This document shows positions 39,897-53,663 of a DNA stretch of 64,000 nt, piece by piece. The DNA is from Apricaphanius iberus. Lineage: Eukaryota > Chordata > Actinopteri > Cyprinodontiformes > Aphaniidae. The DNA lies in NCBI GenBank assembly GCA_028564705.1, contig JAPXFQ010000364.1, positions 124,001 through 188,000 on the forward strand, in the 5' to 3' direction. Made by a program: the position numbers and the translations under genes. Numbering within the stretch: position 1 is the first letter of the stretch; every line of letters begins with the position of its first letter. The notes beneath the pieces are model-generated. The model was not told the origin of the DNA. It searched no databases and saw only the letters and a program-made list of their open reading frames with translations.

Positions 39897-40862
39897 TTAA
39901 AGGGAAATTCCAGGTTTTTTCAACCCGGACCATTTTTAGCAAATGTTGTCTTTTCATTCACCCTGAGAAGTTTGGAGCCAGTCTTATCCGTTCAGCAGTA
40001 TTTATATTCACGTCCTCCATCAGCGGACATTCGTAGAACGGGAGTTACTTCCAAAGAAAGATAATGTATTTCAAGCCTTTATTAGTTCTAATTTTGATAA
40101 TTATGGCTTACAGTTTATGAAACCCCAAATGCAAAATCTCAGAAAATTTGAATATTTTGAAAAGGTTCAATATTTTAGGCTCAAAGTGTTACACTCTAAT
40201 CAGCTATTTAATCCAACAAAAATGCAAAGGGTTCCTGAGCCGTTAAAATGGGCCGTCAGTCTGGTTCAGTAGGAATCACAACCATGGGGAAGACTGCTGA
40301 CCTGACAGTTGTGCAGAATGTTTGACACCCTCCATAAGAAAGGAAATCCTAAAAAAGGTAATTACAAAAGAAGTTGTATGTTCCCCAAGTGCTGTATCAA
40401 AGTACATTAATACAAAGTAATGTGGAAGGGAAAAGTGCGGAAGAAAAAAGGTGCACAAATAGCAGTGATGACCGCAGCCTGAAGAGGATTGTCAGGTAAA
40501 GGCTATTGAAAAGTGTTGGGGGTAATAATTTTTCTATTTTATTTTAATATTAAAAGCTGACTAATCGTATCATTGTTTTATTGTTAAGCCCCCAAATCAG
40601 ACAATCAAGAAGCACTTCTAAGGCATCCTTAAATCCAAGGAGAATATAAACATGATAAATTAAGCCATTTGGGGCAGATTAAAACTTATTATAAGCGCCA
40701 TTTGAACTGCCCTGAGCATTCCCATTTTACAGATGTACACTGATGAAGACTGGATGTATAAATTCTACTGAATGGTTCAAACTGGCTCCAAACTTCTCAG
40801 GGTGAGTGAAATACACAAACATAAAAATCACTAAAACTGAGGTTCAGGTTGAGAAAAAATGT
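39897..40862. mobile_element. foldback MITE with inverted repeats of about 145 bp, interrupted by a Tc1-like fragment
   Basis: The left arm (about 39901-40045) and right arm (about 40718-40862) are inverted copies. The best block, ACCCTGAGAAGTTTGGAGCC, ends at 39980 and is matched in reverse complement at 40783-40802. The similarity continues inward through TTCAGCAGTATTTATA and CATCAGCGGACAT. The left end begins TTAA-AGGGAAATTCC, which suggests a TTAA target as in piggyBac-type elements. The right terminus is eroded, so the target duplication cannot be confirmed. The original element was probably only about 300 bp; the middle is later insertion. Confidence 0.75.
40085..40545 (+). mobile_element. 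Tc1-like DNA transposon fragment (5' UTR and transposase N-terminus)
   Basis: The sequence is degraded but recognisable as a fish Tc1-like element. Its leader contains GGTTCAGTAGGAATCACAAC, and the start ATG at 40284 gives MGKTADLTVVQ before a frame break. Further pieces of the DNA-binding domain (KEVVCSPSAVSKYI) follow in other frames. The catalytic DDE region is absent. It lies between the two arms of the foldback element and so probably inserted into it. Confidence 0.85.
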
Positions 40863-41308
40863 TCAAAAATGTTTTAAAATTATGTTTAGACCTGTGTAAC
40901 ATGCATTATAACAATACAGCCACATAAAAGACAAGATAAAAAAAATGACAGCTGCTTTTTGACAAAACAAAATGCATCAGTCAAATCAGAATCTGCAGGT
41001 CAGGCATCAAAGTAAATCAGAAATTGGCGTTGGACACAAAAAGCCTGATCTGGGCATCTCTATTTGAAACAGATCTTAAATTCCTATTTTCAATGCATTT
41101 CTGCAAAAGTTTAACCATGGACCTGTGAAAGTGATGTCTGAGAATAGAAGCTCCTGGAAATAATCTGTCACTGTAATGAAAAGCGTGCATGCGGCATGTG
41201 ATGTGTGGATGATATATTATGACTAAATGCGGATAAATCAGCAGCTTCTCCAGTTACACTTTTGAAAACCATGATTTCTTGCATCAATTGAAATAGATCA
41301 ATGTAGGA

Positions 41309-41358
41309 GAGACTCTCTGTCTCTCTCCGCTTTTCTTTTTTTTTCTCTTTTTTTTGAG
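41309..41358. repeat. polypyrimidine tract
   Basis: CTCTCTGTCTCTCTCC passes into long T runs. No exon follows on the plus strand. Confidence 0.6.
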
Positions 41359-42476
41359 CTCACTGAAACGATTTAATAACCCCGCTCGTTTTCTGCTTAT
41401 GTCACGTATGGGGGAGAAGTAGCAAGGCAAGGGAGCCGATGAAGTGAAGACAATGCAAAGTCAAAAAAGTAAAGAGTAGAGTGATGAACAGACAATGATT
41501 AGGAGAGACAAGGATGTGAAAGAATGAAAAAGCACAAACACATTCTTGAGGATACGGTTAGCCCACAGTGGATTCCACATATCACAGTCTATAATAGGCC
41601 AAATCAAATAGGAAAAGTATCTAACAGTATTCCTCTGGAGCTTCTGAATCTCTCTTCTAGAGTTTCTCAAGTGAGAGAAAAGAACACACAGAGCTGCAGA
41701 GAAACAAACTTTCCTTAATTCAATTTTTTGGACTTTCAGTTCAACTTCACAGTCCTTCCAGGTTCATCCTAATAATGTTCTGCAGCATCTGGTACGATTT
41801 GCACTTACATCTAAGCCATTTAAACCTCCACCAAATAGTAACCTGAGAGGACCAAAGCGCCAACGCCATATAGAGTAACATACATTCAAAAAGGGTTATA
41901 AAGTGGACTCTGCACATATATTTCAAGCAGAAAAAGATGACAAAAAAACTAAAGGTTTGCTTTCAAGGTAAAGATATTAATGCTTTCAGCTGCAAGTAGG
42001 GAAAAATAACTCGTCTCTATTTGGCAGCAGGGTTCGCAGAGTTTGTGGAGTGACCTTTACATCAATGTCAAGCTCTGGTTCCGAGTTAGAGCACATACAA
42101 TAATTGTTAGGTCAGGTGTCACTAAAGACATTTAAAGTAATTGCTCTTAAACAAAGAAGTGTACCTGACCTTACTCATCATAAAAGATCCGTCTAGGGCA
42201 GATTATTACAGCCAGCACATGCTCTTAGTGGCCCTCTGGCTTCCTCTGTTTAAACAGTTGTGGCAGCCCTTCCTCTCTGTCAAACACAACAGGAAAAAAA
42301 AAGAAGAAAAAAAGGTGTCGTTGTTTGACTCCCTCCCACATGTACATGCTTTCAACCAGCTTGGGAAACAGAAAGGTTGTGACAGGACCTTCCAGATGGA
42401 GGATGAGGAGATGTTTTCAAAAGGAGACAGATAAAAACCGTTGGCTTCTTTATAGATTCAATAAAGGATCTTACAC

Positions 42477-42611
42477 CTGTGTGGCAAACCACCATCGATC
42501 CATCATTCTGGGGAGCCCGATCCAATTTAGAGAGCTCAGGAGCCGCAGAGCCCCACAGCCTTATCCTAAACCAGGCCACAGCCAGCCCAAAGCCTGCTTT
42601 ACTGTCATCCC
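42477..42611 (-). CDS. candidate further diaph3 tail exon (weak)
   Basis: This 135-bp minus-strand stretch lies between an acceptor-like CTGCTGACTTTAG and a donor-like CAG|GTGTAAG. It is open in the phase needed after the 44712-44774 exon (1/1) and would begin G-D-D-S-K-A. It contains PELSKLDRAPQNDGSMVV. It sits in an unusually GC-rich, repeat-free patch inside a longer open frame (42352-42801). The predicted peptide contains a hydrophobic GLAVAWF run that does not look like the disordered formin tail, and the polypyrimidine tract is poor. I cannot match it to a known tail sequence. It could equally be a conserved non-coding element or chance. Confidence 0.18.
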
Positions 42612-43215
42612 CTAAAGTCAGCAGGTGTGTCCGTGTGCCTTTTTGGTTGTATGTGTTTGTATACGTGTGCTTACGGAGACAGCGAACCAAGCCAAAAACA
42701 CCTTTGCTGCTGGCTCGAGTCAAAGTGGGCTGAACTGCTTTACGGGTAGAAGAGAGAGGAGAAAAAAAGAGGCAAGAAAGAAAGTGAGGAACAGAAGGCA
42801 AGCTAGGTCAGAAATCATGTTAAGTAGAAAAAAAAAGATTATTATTCTTGTAAACAGTAATTGGAAGACATTTTGTAATCCTAGGGTTATTTAACCAAAT
42901 ATTTTCATTCATTCATGGAAACATCATCTGATTTAAATGTTTACATTTGCCTTCCTGGTTCCCTGGAGTTCAGCAAAACCCCAAAGTTATTTTATCAATG
43001 GGTATTTAAAATATTTAGGCTGAGTGGTATCAAAGTAAAAAAGATAGAACCTGTGCCTCAGACCAAATTTCATCACACTTCCCAAATAAACAAGGGTCGT
43101 ACGGGTTTCACCATCTCCAGCGACTAAACCTAGGCCAATTAAGGCCTGAATCTCCGTAGGAGTAGAGGAGTGAGAAAGGAAACGGGGTGAGAGAGGGTGT
43201 TGGGGCGTGGTGAGG

Positions 43216-43233
43216 CAGCAGCAGCAGCAGCAG
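43216..43233. repeat. (CAG)6 trinucleotide repeat
   Basis: Six CAG units in intronic sequence. No open coding context supports a glutamine tract. Confidence 0.9.
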
Positions 43234-44711
43234 AGGGGCTACATACCAATAACAGGCAATTATGTATGGGTAGGGCCATTGCCTGGCCATGAGAGTATAG
43301 AAGAAGACAGCAGGGATATGGGATGGTAGGGAAATGAGGAGGAGTGTTATTTAGGAGGCAGATGGCAGAGAGGGGGAAATTAAGATGAATGGGCACTGAG
43401 AGGGCTGAGCTGGTGCTGGGCAGAGAAAAGTAATTAGCTGTGGTTGCTTTGGGAGGCTGGCAGTGAGTATGATGCCTGCAGTGACAAGCAAAAGCCTTGA
43501 GCTTTATTAGACAACAAGGATATGTGTGAAGCTACCAGCAGGGGGCAGTTAGGTCAGCAACCTTTTAGTACCTTCTTACCTTGCCACCACACAATGGGGT
43601 CTTTTCACAGCATGGACTCTGAGCAGGGGCTCTGTTTTAGTATGCACTGTATTTTTTACTCTAATCTCCTCTTAATAAAATATATCTCTAGCTTGTTCTC
43701 TTTGCATAGTCCCACTCTCGCTTGCTCACACACATTCTCTCAAGACTAAGTCCAGTCTGTTTCGCCCACATAACTGCCCAATCTCACCCTTGAAATCTGG
43801 CCTTTTGAATCTTCCTCACACCATTCCTACTGTTACATCCATCCGTCACTTTCCTCCCACCCCATATATATTCTTCCCCTGTGTCCCTTTCCAATCTAAT
43901 TTCAGATATGCTGTAGCAGAACAACAGAGCAACACCCTTTATCACACCCATCAACGATGTGGGCGGGTTGTGCGCAAATAATTTTATTCATTTGTGCTTA
44001 TGCCAAGCCCATTGGGATTCCAATTACAACTAATAAGATGTAATAAGGGTAACTGGATCATTTTTTAAATACCTCACTGAATGATTTGTTTAAAAAAAGA
44101 AAGCTGAAAAACAGATGAAACAATATCTGTGCACAGCTATGGTTATTATAGAGGGATTTCATTAAAGGTTATTGGATTTATAGTCAAGTTCAGTTTGGAA
44201 GTTCATATATTTAGGAGAAAACCCTGTAAATAATGTATGATTCTAGTTAGGTTTTAGATAAGTGGTTTATGTCCGAATCAGTTTTGAAAAAGACATACAG
44301 AAATCAGCAATAGAAAAAATAAAATCAAGACAAAAATACACCTAATTTACAGAATGTCAAAGATTAAATGTGCATTTAAAGACCAACATATTCACTCAAG
44401 GTAGCGCATTTAAGAGAAAGTTCAGAGCAGCCCACACACTACTCTCAATGCCACCGCTATATCTCTCAGTCTGCACGCTCCACCGACTCACTCAGCCCAA
44501 TTTTCTGTCACACGCTTCAAAGATACACGCAAGGTGAAAAACTAAAAGGAAAGACATGAACCTCAAAATAAGAAGGACGCATGTAGTCCAAGATAAATTT
44601 GGACTGTGACACGTGCAAGAATTGCTTAAATGCAGATTTACGAAGGCAGATGAAGCAAAAAGCTGCGCATGCTCAGAGCTTTGAAAGTGTTCTTTTGACA
44701 ACAGTTTTTAC

Positions 44712-44774
44712 CATAGTTAACGGGCCTGAGAACCTGGCGGAAGGAGCCGGGGCTGATCGTCTGCTGGTAGTGAT
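44712..44774 (-). CDS. diaph3: diaph3 exon following the DAD (C-terminal tail)
   Basis: On the minus strand an acceptor (GCATTCCATACAG) opens a 63-bp stretch. Joined to the spare G of the DAD exon, it reads D-HYQQTISPGSFRQVL-RPVNY plus one G. The join is in frame. The pattern after the DAD (P-x-P-basic-D, then Q, S-P-x-S, V-L) matches what I recall of the vertebrate DIAPH3 tail and not the DIAPH1 or DIAPH2 tails. A usable donor (G|GTAAAAAC) ends it. The first part is clearly richer in G and C than the surrounding intron. If this donor is not used, the frame runs on to a TAA at 44638-44640, giving a short terminal exon. The intron to the DAD exon is 387 bp. No transcript evidence is available. 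Confidence 0.72.
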
Positions 44775-47104
<2,330 letters not shown>

Positions 47105-47345
47105 GCAGTTTTGTGTTCAAATCTTAGCCAGCATTTTTCTTTGTAGACTTTATATAAATGTGTCCCTTTGCGTGGGTGGGTTCCCTCTGGGTACTCCAAC
47201 TTCCTCCCACACACAAAAACAAAAAAATAATGATTCAGTTATTTGAACACCGTTTTAATTGCCACCCAGTGGGCTATAGTTATAGGTGCATGCAACTATC
47301 CTGTAATTCCTTTGTGTTGCCCGGTGATGCACTGGTAACCTGTTT
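47105..47345 (+). repeat. SINE-like fish repeat, degraded
   Basis: TTGCGTGGGTGGGTTCCCTC, GTACTCCAACTTCCTCCC and GCCCGGTGATGCACTGGTAA match the body of the 26.4-kb repeat. The head and tail are poorly preserved. Confidence 0.6.
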
Positions 47346-47584
47346 AGAGTGTAACCACCGATTGTTAAGGTTACATTATAACCTTTCATTGTCAACCCAA
47401 ACAAATCCCTTTTAGCGATTGGGTATCGCATTATTTTTTTGGCATCCCAAACTTTGGAAATCAAAACTGTTTAACCAAGTAACATCGTGTTGAGAAAGCC
47501 TAACCCTGTTGTAAATCAACTCAGGTTTGGAATGGCCAATATTTGACCTAGGAGATGGTAAAGAAAATAAGTCAGAAAATATAT

Positions 47585-47696
47585 ACATTTACATACATAC
47601 ATACATACATATATATATATACACACATATGTATTTATATATATATATACACATACACACATATATATACATACAAACATATATATACATATAAGT
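47585..47696. repeat. compound (ACAT)n/(TA)n/(CA)n microsatellite
   Basis: ACAT units pass into TA runs and short CA runs several times. Open frames of repeating Ile/Tyr/Thr on either strand are by-products. Confidence 0.95.
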
Positions 47697-47849
47697 TATG
47701 TCAATGTGGTAGCGACACCCCACTTGTGATTTATTGAGTGTATAGCCATTGTGCAGAGCATGCAATGCAAATAAATGCATTTTAGAGTTCAGCATAGCTG
47801 GTGCTGCATTTGGTGTAAAAGCCCCTAAACAGAAATATTTAATCTATTA

Positions 47850-47970
47850 TTGGGGCCAGAGGCAGATGGATCATCCTGAGTCTGATTGAAAAAGGCCTCA
47901 GACCTTGATTAATTGAGGAATTATTTGATAGATTACTCGATTATTAAAATACCTCATAGCTCCAGCCTTG
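47850..47970 (-). mobile_element. hAT-type element end (ATCGATTA family), fragment
   Basis: The segment runs through ATTATTTGATAGATTACTCG and ATTATTAAAATACC and ends ATAGCTCCAGCCTT. This matches the degraded right end of the AGGGCTGCAAC hAT family also seen at 37.0 kb. The rest of the element is absent. Confidence 0.55.
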
Positions 47971-50755
47971 CCTTTCCTCCAAATAGCATATATAGATATG
48001 TGAATTCATGTATGTCATTTATGCAGATACAAGCACTGTATGATTAATACTATGCAATTACAACTACAGAACTAAACATCAAGAGTGTTGTGACCCGGTA
48101 ACATGAATAAAATGACTAGAAATTAAACAAACGTTTGGGAGTCCAGGCGCTTCCGTCCTTACATGGTAACAAGTTTGTCTCAACTCCTCAGAGGTTGATG
48201 TGGGATGAAATGGTGTGAGTTATTGACCTCTGAGATGCCTACACGCTTCTCGCCGGATTCCTTTACATTTTGTATGAGACATAAGCTATCACCTGCTCAG
48301 TCTGAATGTACAATGTATCTCCAACCCGATAGTTTCATGCACAAAACAGACCTCCAAAAACTGTCAATCACCGCCAAAATACATACTCCCTTGACATCAA
48401 CACTCCTTTATACTAAAGATTTTTTATTGAGGGCAGAGTGTTTAGGGATTTAGTACAACCACCTCCTAGTACCAAGGGGACAGAGCTGAGAAAACACCAA
48501 CACGGTTTTAAAATGGCCCACTTCCTTGTCTGTTTGGTCCTATGCGCACACTTTGTGTTTTTCATTTGCAACCCTCGCACTTCTCCTCCTTGCTGATACG
48601 TGCCTAGTTCTTCATCATTACACTGAGTGGCGAGGCAGCTACAATTCCTGAGCAAACCAAACACTCCTCGACGTTCAAATTTGTCTCCACTGCTGCTGCA
48701 ATTCATCACTGGCACTGAGCTTTAAAACTTGCCACAAGACACAGAAAAAAAATACAGACAGCATGCACACACACACATACACAAAAAAAGAGCAGATCAA
48801 TCTATCGCAACCTGCAGTGAGCGCCTTCTTGTGCAGAGCTCCGTTTGACTCCAGTCTTCAAGAATATGAAACATTTTGTGTGCCTCTGGAGGCGAGGAAA
48901 AACGAAGCCCTCGCAGATCTCCTGCCTTAGGAATATATGCTAGTAAAAACAGTCCAATTTTACACTTGGCTCAGAAGCAATTCACGGAGGCCGCGACAAA
49001 ACTCCCTTACAGAACACAGACAAAAGGTAAAGACCAAAAGAACACATATTTATATACTCAGTGCCATATTTTCACTAACTGAAAGATCACAGGCGTGTCA
49101 CATCGGTAGAAAATGGTCGAGGGACACATGGCGGCAGAATATTAGTCAAGCTAGCTGCTGTGAAATGGCTTTGAAACAGCCCTTCAGTCTGTGAAAGGAC
49201 ATGATTTTGAGAATCCAGGGACAGAAAGGAGGCCAGTGAGAAGGACAGTGCAGCAAAAAGAGATATTCAAACCATTACAGCTGACGGATTGGTGCTTTGA
49301 TGTGAATAATTCAACTGCTTTTGTATTTATTTTGCCAGAGTTCATACAGAATCTGTCATAACATGCTTGCAATTTAGATAGACATTCTTTAAAGTTTGCA
49401 AAAAGAAAACAGTCTTACTGGTCAATGGCTGTTACAAAGGTATGAATGGTGTTTATCTCATATTCACATCTTTGTTCTTCCAAACCGATAGCAAGCTCCA
49501 ACACAAGTCTATTACTGTCTAGGCTGTAATGGTACACATCATGCTAAACTAAAACAACAAAAAAAGTATTGAGATATACTTAGGTACAAGGACAAGAACC
49601 AGATCTGCCAAAAACAGAGATTTAGTAAAAAATAATGATAAAAAAAAGTCTGTGAGCAAAATCAAGATGAAGTTGGATCTCTACTTCAGGGGGGGAAGAG
49701 CTGCAGTTACCCTCCTGTCTGAAGTGAAACTTCAATCACCATTTATTTAATCAGGGCCTGTTCAGGGCGGAGTTCTTCTATTGTCTGGACAAAAGAGAGT
49801 CTGTGTGTTGCTGTCTACTCTCCATTCAGTCCTGGACTAATGTCACCAGCCACTTCACTCAACAGCAGGCGGCACTTATCATCAGGACAATGATCAAGTT
49901 GTAGCAGTATGTAACTGAGGTGGGCCGAAAAAACAAACAAAAACAAAAATAAAAAATAAAAAAACGTGTCAATAGAGCTGGGATGGCAAAGCTTAGGAGA
50001 GAGGAAATGATATGTCTCAGTACAATGCATGCAACACATTACAGACAGAAGACAAATAGTGTTAAAAGACAGTCAACCCCCTTTCTCTTCAGTGAATACT
50101 TTTTATTGTACTTAACTGGCACCTTTCCACCAAGTAGCTGGTCATTTATTTTTTATGATGAACAGGGAGGAATTCATCGGCACCTGAACTTTGTATCTGA
50201 TAATAATTCACTATCCTCCACAGTAATAGGAAAAAAGGTTCTTATACATTTTTGTGAGTCCTTGGTTAAAGAACTCACATTAAATCATTACTAATTGATC
50301 CATATATTTAAAGTAGTGTGCAATCACATATATCAAATTGGGACAAAATGTATAAGCCCCTGACTAAACATAACTCCTTGTTGGTGTATTTTTCCATAAT
50401 TTCATGTAAGCTGCACAGAGATACCCATTTTCTGTTTTGGTTGCATTTTGTACTGCAATGTTTTTTTTTTTTAAATCACAACCTATTTCTGCACGTGTGA
50501 CTTGCATAACTGCATTGTAGGCTGAGCAAATTTTGAAATATATATTTTCATTTACCTTCATTCATTTTTTAGAAGAAGAGAGGAAAAAATATTTCTGAGA
50601 AAAAAAAAACCCCGTAGGTGCTTATCTCTTGAATTTCTCATCTAAATAACTATCTTCAAGTGTTCTTCAGTACATGATCTGCTGGCAAATCCATATTTCA
50701 GTGTAGAGATTAAACAGACATTTTGACCAACATATAACAAATATTGTGTACATAT
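47971..50755. other. intronic, one unexplained open patch
   Basis: A repeat-free patch at 49821-49920 is open on both strands and preceded by a strong plus-strand acceptor-like sequence; see findings. The 100-codon minus frame at 48413-48715 is not recognised. Confidence 0.45.
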
Positions 50756-51426
50756 TAGGAATGTCCGATATTATCGGCCTGAAGTAATTATCGGCCGATA
50801 TTGCCATTAAAATGTAATTTCGGAAATTATCGGAATCGTTTTTTTTTTTTTTTTATAATTTGAGTTTTTCACAACATACACATATTATATATCAAACTCT
50901 TCAGCTACTTCTTTTCTCTCTCAGAATGTAAAAATATGACAGATTTGAGGTTTAGTTTTTGAGATATTATTTGTTTGAGATAACTTTCAATATATCAAAA
51001 GGCTTCTTCTGGGCCAACCTTGACCGTCTATCGGGCGCACTTGGTGACGTCATCAGCCACAAAGGTATAATGTTGTTTACATTTTTAAAAGTAGAAATTT
51101 GTCCTGAGTGGTGGGCCTTTGTCAGTATTCTCTGTGTGAGAAAATGTTCCAACTACTTTTGAAGACAAAACAAAAATTTCACCTTTTTCAATTGCCTAAC
51201 TAAAATTCTAGTACTTATTACATTTTCTAAATTTTTAAAATTCAAGTATGCATGATACAAGATATTTCATTGTAGTTAGCTAAAAGGGTTTAGTAGTTTT
51301 TGTTTTTCATGAGGGAGGGTCCCTACATATCGGTATCGGTTTATATCGGTATCGAAAATTATGAGTTAGGCTATATCGTTATGGTATATCGGATATCGGT
51401 AGAAAAGCCAATATCAAACATCCCTA
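50756..51426. mobile_element. hAT-type non-autonomous element with 8-bp target duplication
   Basis: The 5' end TAGGAATGTCCGATATT and the 3' end, reverse-complemented TAGGGATGTTTGATATT, are imperfect terminal inverted repeats. The subterminal sequence is packed with ATCGG/CCGAT motifs. The flanks are GTACATAT (50748-50755) and GTACATGT (51427-51434), an 8-bp duplication with one difference, as expected for hAT elements. At 671 bp, with no transposase, it is non-autonomous. Confidence 0.88.
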
Positions 51427-52541
51427 GTACATGTTCAAAGTTTGACAAAGCATTTTGTTTTATATAAATGTCTTACCAATGTGAATTAATTTACACACAG
51501 CGCTGTGCACAATTGCTTAGTGTTTTACTTAATCTTTTATATTTTCTTACAAGTAGACTATCTTGTAAACTTTAAAATGCATCACTGATTGTTTTATTGT
51601 TGGCAGTGCTTTATTAAAGTTTGATTACAGGCTTTTATTCTCATAATTTTACATTCTTAGAATATCACAGACCCAAATTGCTGAACTAAAAAAAATTCCC
51701 CCAAACAATCCAATTGTCTTTCATTATTTGCAGTAATATTCATATGAATGAGAAATTGTATTGACTGCCACAGTTTCCCATCTGCTTTATTTGGCCTGCT
51801 CTTTACTCTGTGTGTAAGTTTTTAAATTATACCACTTTAAAAGCAAAGTGCAATTGTTTTTAAGGCAGTAAAACATCAAAACAGCTTCTTTTTCTTTCCA
51901 AAAAACGCCAACTCGAGTATTACTCAAACACGTAATGGGCTAAACTGTCAACGAGTCATATCAAAACATAGCCCCTCTGCAAAGAGACCTGAATGAAAAT
52001 GTTTACATGAGGAGCAAAATATGAGTTTCTTGAAGAATGAAGCTCCATCTTTTGGGTCCAAACTCTTTCGATTGTGACATTCTTAACTTAAAATCTGATA
52101 AAATTTTTAGAAGCTCTGGGTGAGATCTAAAATAAATGTTTTAAATTGGAAAACCTGTTAATAAACAAACTGTAAAATTAGCCATATTTCAAAATGTGGC
52201 CTTCATAATTTAGTAAAATTGAATAAAGATTGTGCATATGTAAATATATGTAAATGAGAGAAGAAAATGTTCAATTATTCAAAATCTTGGAAAGCTTGCT
52301 AAGCTCACAACATTCACACAAAAAAAATCTAGTGACTTTGTAATGTTTGAATAAAGTATTTTGGAAGATTCTCATGGAAGATTATGTCTGTGTTGTATTT
52401 AATTATATGAGTTGTTGCTACTAGAGGGCTTTTATTTTCAGAGGAAAACAGGTTTTAATATGTACTGGATAAATACGAAGAAAAATATTTAATAAATGTC
52501 TGTTTAAAGACTCTTATCTTGTTATTTTCTTAATTTCAAAC
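51427..52541. other. intronic, no recognised feature
   Basis: AT-rich sequence between two repeats. Confidence 0.5.
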
Positions 52542-52630
52542 TAGTGCTGTCATGAGCTAAAAAAACATATTAATTAATTATGATCTAAAAGAATTATCTA
52601 ATTAATCTCATTTTTAATCTCACCCAGTAA
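52542..52630 (+). mobile_element. hAT-type element end (ATTAAT-rich family), fragment
   Basis: CTAGTGCTGTCATGAGC, followed by TATTAATTAATTATGATC and TAATTAATCTCA, resembles the left end of the fish repeat family with ATTAATCGCGATTAAT ends. Only about 90 bp is recognisable. Confidence 0.45.
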
Positions 52631-52707
52631 TTGCTTGAAAAAACCATCATTGTGAGGTATTTTCATTTAAATTCATTAAACTAGTATGGTTCAACTACTG
52701 TTTGATA

Positions 52708-52988
52708 TACAGTGGGGAGAAGTATTGATACACTGCTGGTTTTTTAAGTTTACCCACTTAAAAAGCATGTGGAGGTCTGTAATTTGTATCAAAGGCACTC
52801 TTAAACTGTGAGGGACAGAATCTAAAACAGAAAAGCAGAAAATCACAGGGAATATTGGTTGATAGGCAATAAAATACTTATATCATGCAATAAAAAGGAA
52901 AATAATGATTTTAAAATAATCCCCTTTGATTTTGTGCATTTTTGTTTTAGATTCTGTCCCTCACAATTGAAGAGTACACATTTGTATG
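52708..52988. mobile_element. non-autonomous Tc1-like element (internally deleted)
   Basis: The left end TACAGTGGGGAGAAGTATTG is a known Tc1-like terminus, here lacking a few bases. An inner block GAGGGACAGAATCTAAAACA at 52811-52830 returns inverted as TGTTTTAGATTCTGTCCCTC near 52943. The middle keeps only sequence from near the far end of the parent element (GATAGGCAATAAAATACTTA). The right terminus is eroded past about 52988. No coding sequence remains. Confidence 0.78.
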
Positions 52989-53268
52989 TCATTCCCTCCT
53001 TAAAAACATGCCTAAAGTGTTTCTTAGGGTAATTTATGCATGTTTGAGTAATCTTTTAAAACTGTGGCAGCCGCCATTTTGACCACTGAACGCCAGAGTC
53101 CTCCTAGCTACGCCCTCACCTCCAAGCAACTTCCCTACATTTTGATTAGCGCCCAGGTCTCGCCATAGCCCCCCCTCCCAAAGCACAATAGCAGAATGTC
53201 ATCAACAGCAATCAACTATCACCTGTGTGTAATAACAGTAACAGCACCAAAATCAGAAATGTTCTCAA

Positions 53269-53663
53269 TGAAAATTGAAATATTCAAAGTCTCAGAGGAG
53301 GTTTTATTTTTATGTGCTTTAAGTAGCACCATAAAAATGTCCAAACTAAATGCCTTGAAATTAGCTGCATGTCTCTTTAAGAGCCTCGGACATTCCTTCG
53401 ACATGCTGTCTTCAATGTCATCACAACATTTTCCAGTCGCATGGGCTCGAAGCATTACATTATGGCAGCTGCTTTTTCTCCACCGCTCTTAGTGGCAGTG
53501 GTTGGCGGCATTTTGTCAACTCTCTGCCCCGCTCTCAGAAGCAGCGCGGCCAGGCACCGCTGGCTGGCGGCAGTTTATAGTTTACAAAGCACGTTTTTTA
53601 TGGTGATACTTAAAGCAAATAAAAATAAAACCTCCTCTGAAACTTTGAATATTTCAATTTTCA
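53269..53663. repeat. inverted repeat of about 70 bp with a 255-bp spacer
   Basis: The left arm (53269-53338) and right arm (53594-53663) are reverse complements with only a few differences. One shared block is GAGGAGGTTTTATTTTTAT. As a result the same peptide, KNKTSSETLNISIF, can be read on the minus strand at the left and on the plus strand at the right. The spacer is GC-richer. Weaker similarity (AGGGTAATTTA at 53027 and its complement at 53811-53820) hints that the whole unit may be about 800 bp. It is probably a MITE or foldback repeat. Confidence 0.75.

Larger units (their letters stand above)
40863..44711. other. presumed diaph3 intron, downstream of tail exon
   Basis: Contains the pyrimidine tract at 41309, the weak exon candidate at 42477-42611 and the (CAG)6 repeat. 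No clear 3' terminal exon or polyadenylation site could be assigned. Confidence 0.45.

Noticed and set aside
42352..42801. Minus-strand 149-codon frame as a stand-alone gene
   Set aside because: No plausible start context, promoter or domain. At most a middle part could be an exon, and that is listed separately with low confidence.
43216..43233. CAG repeat as a coding polyglutamine tract
   Set aside because: There are only six units and no coding exon around it.
47555..47795. Ile/Tyr/Thr-repeat peptides on both strands
   Set aside because: They are translations of the TA/CA microsatellite.
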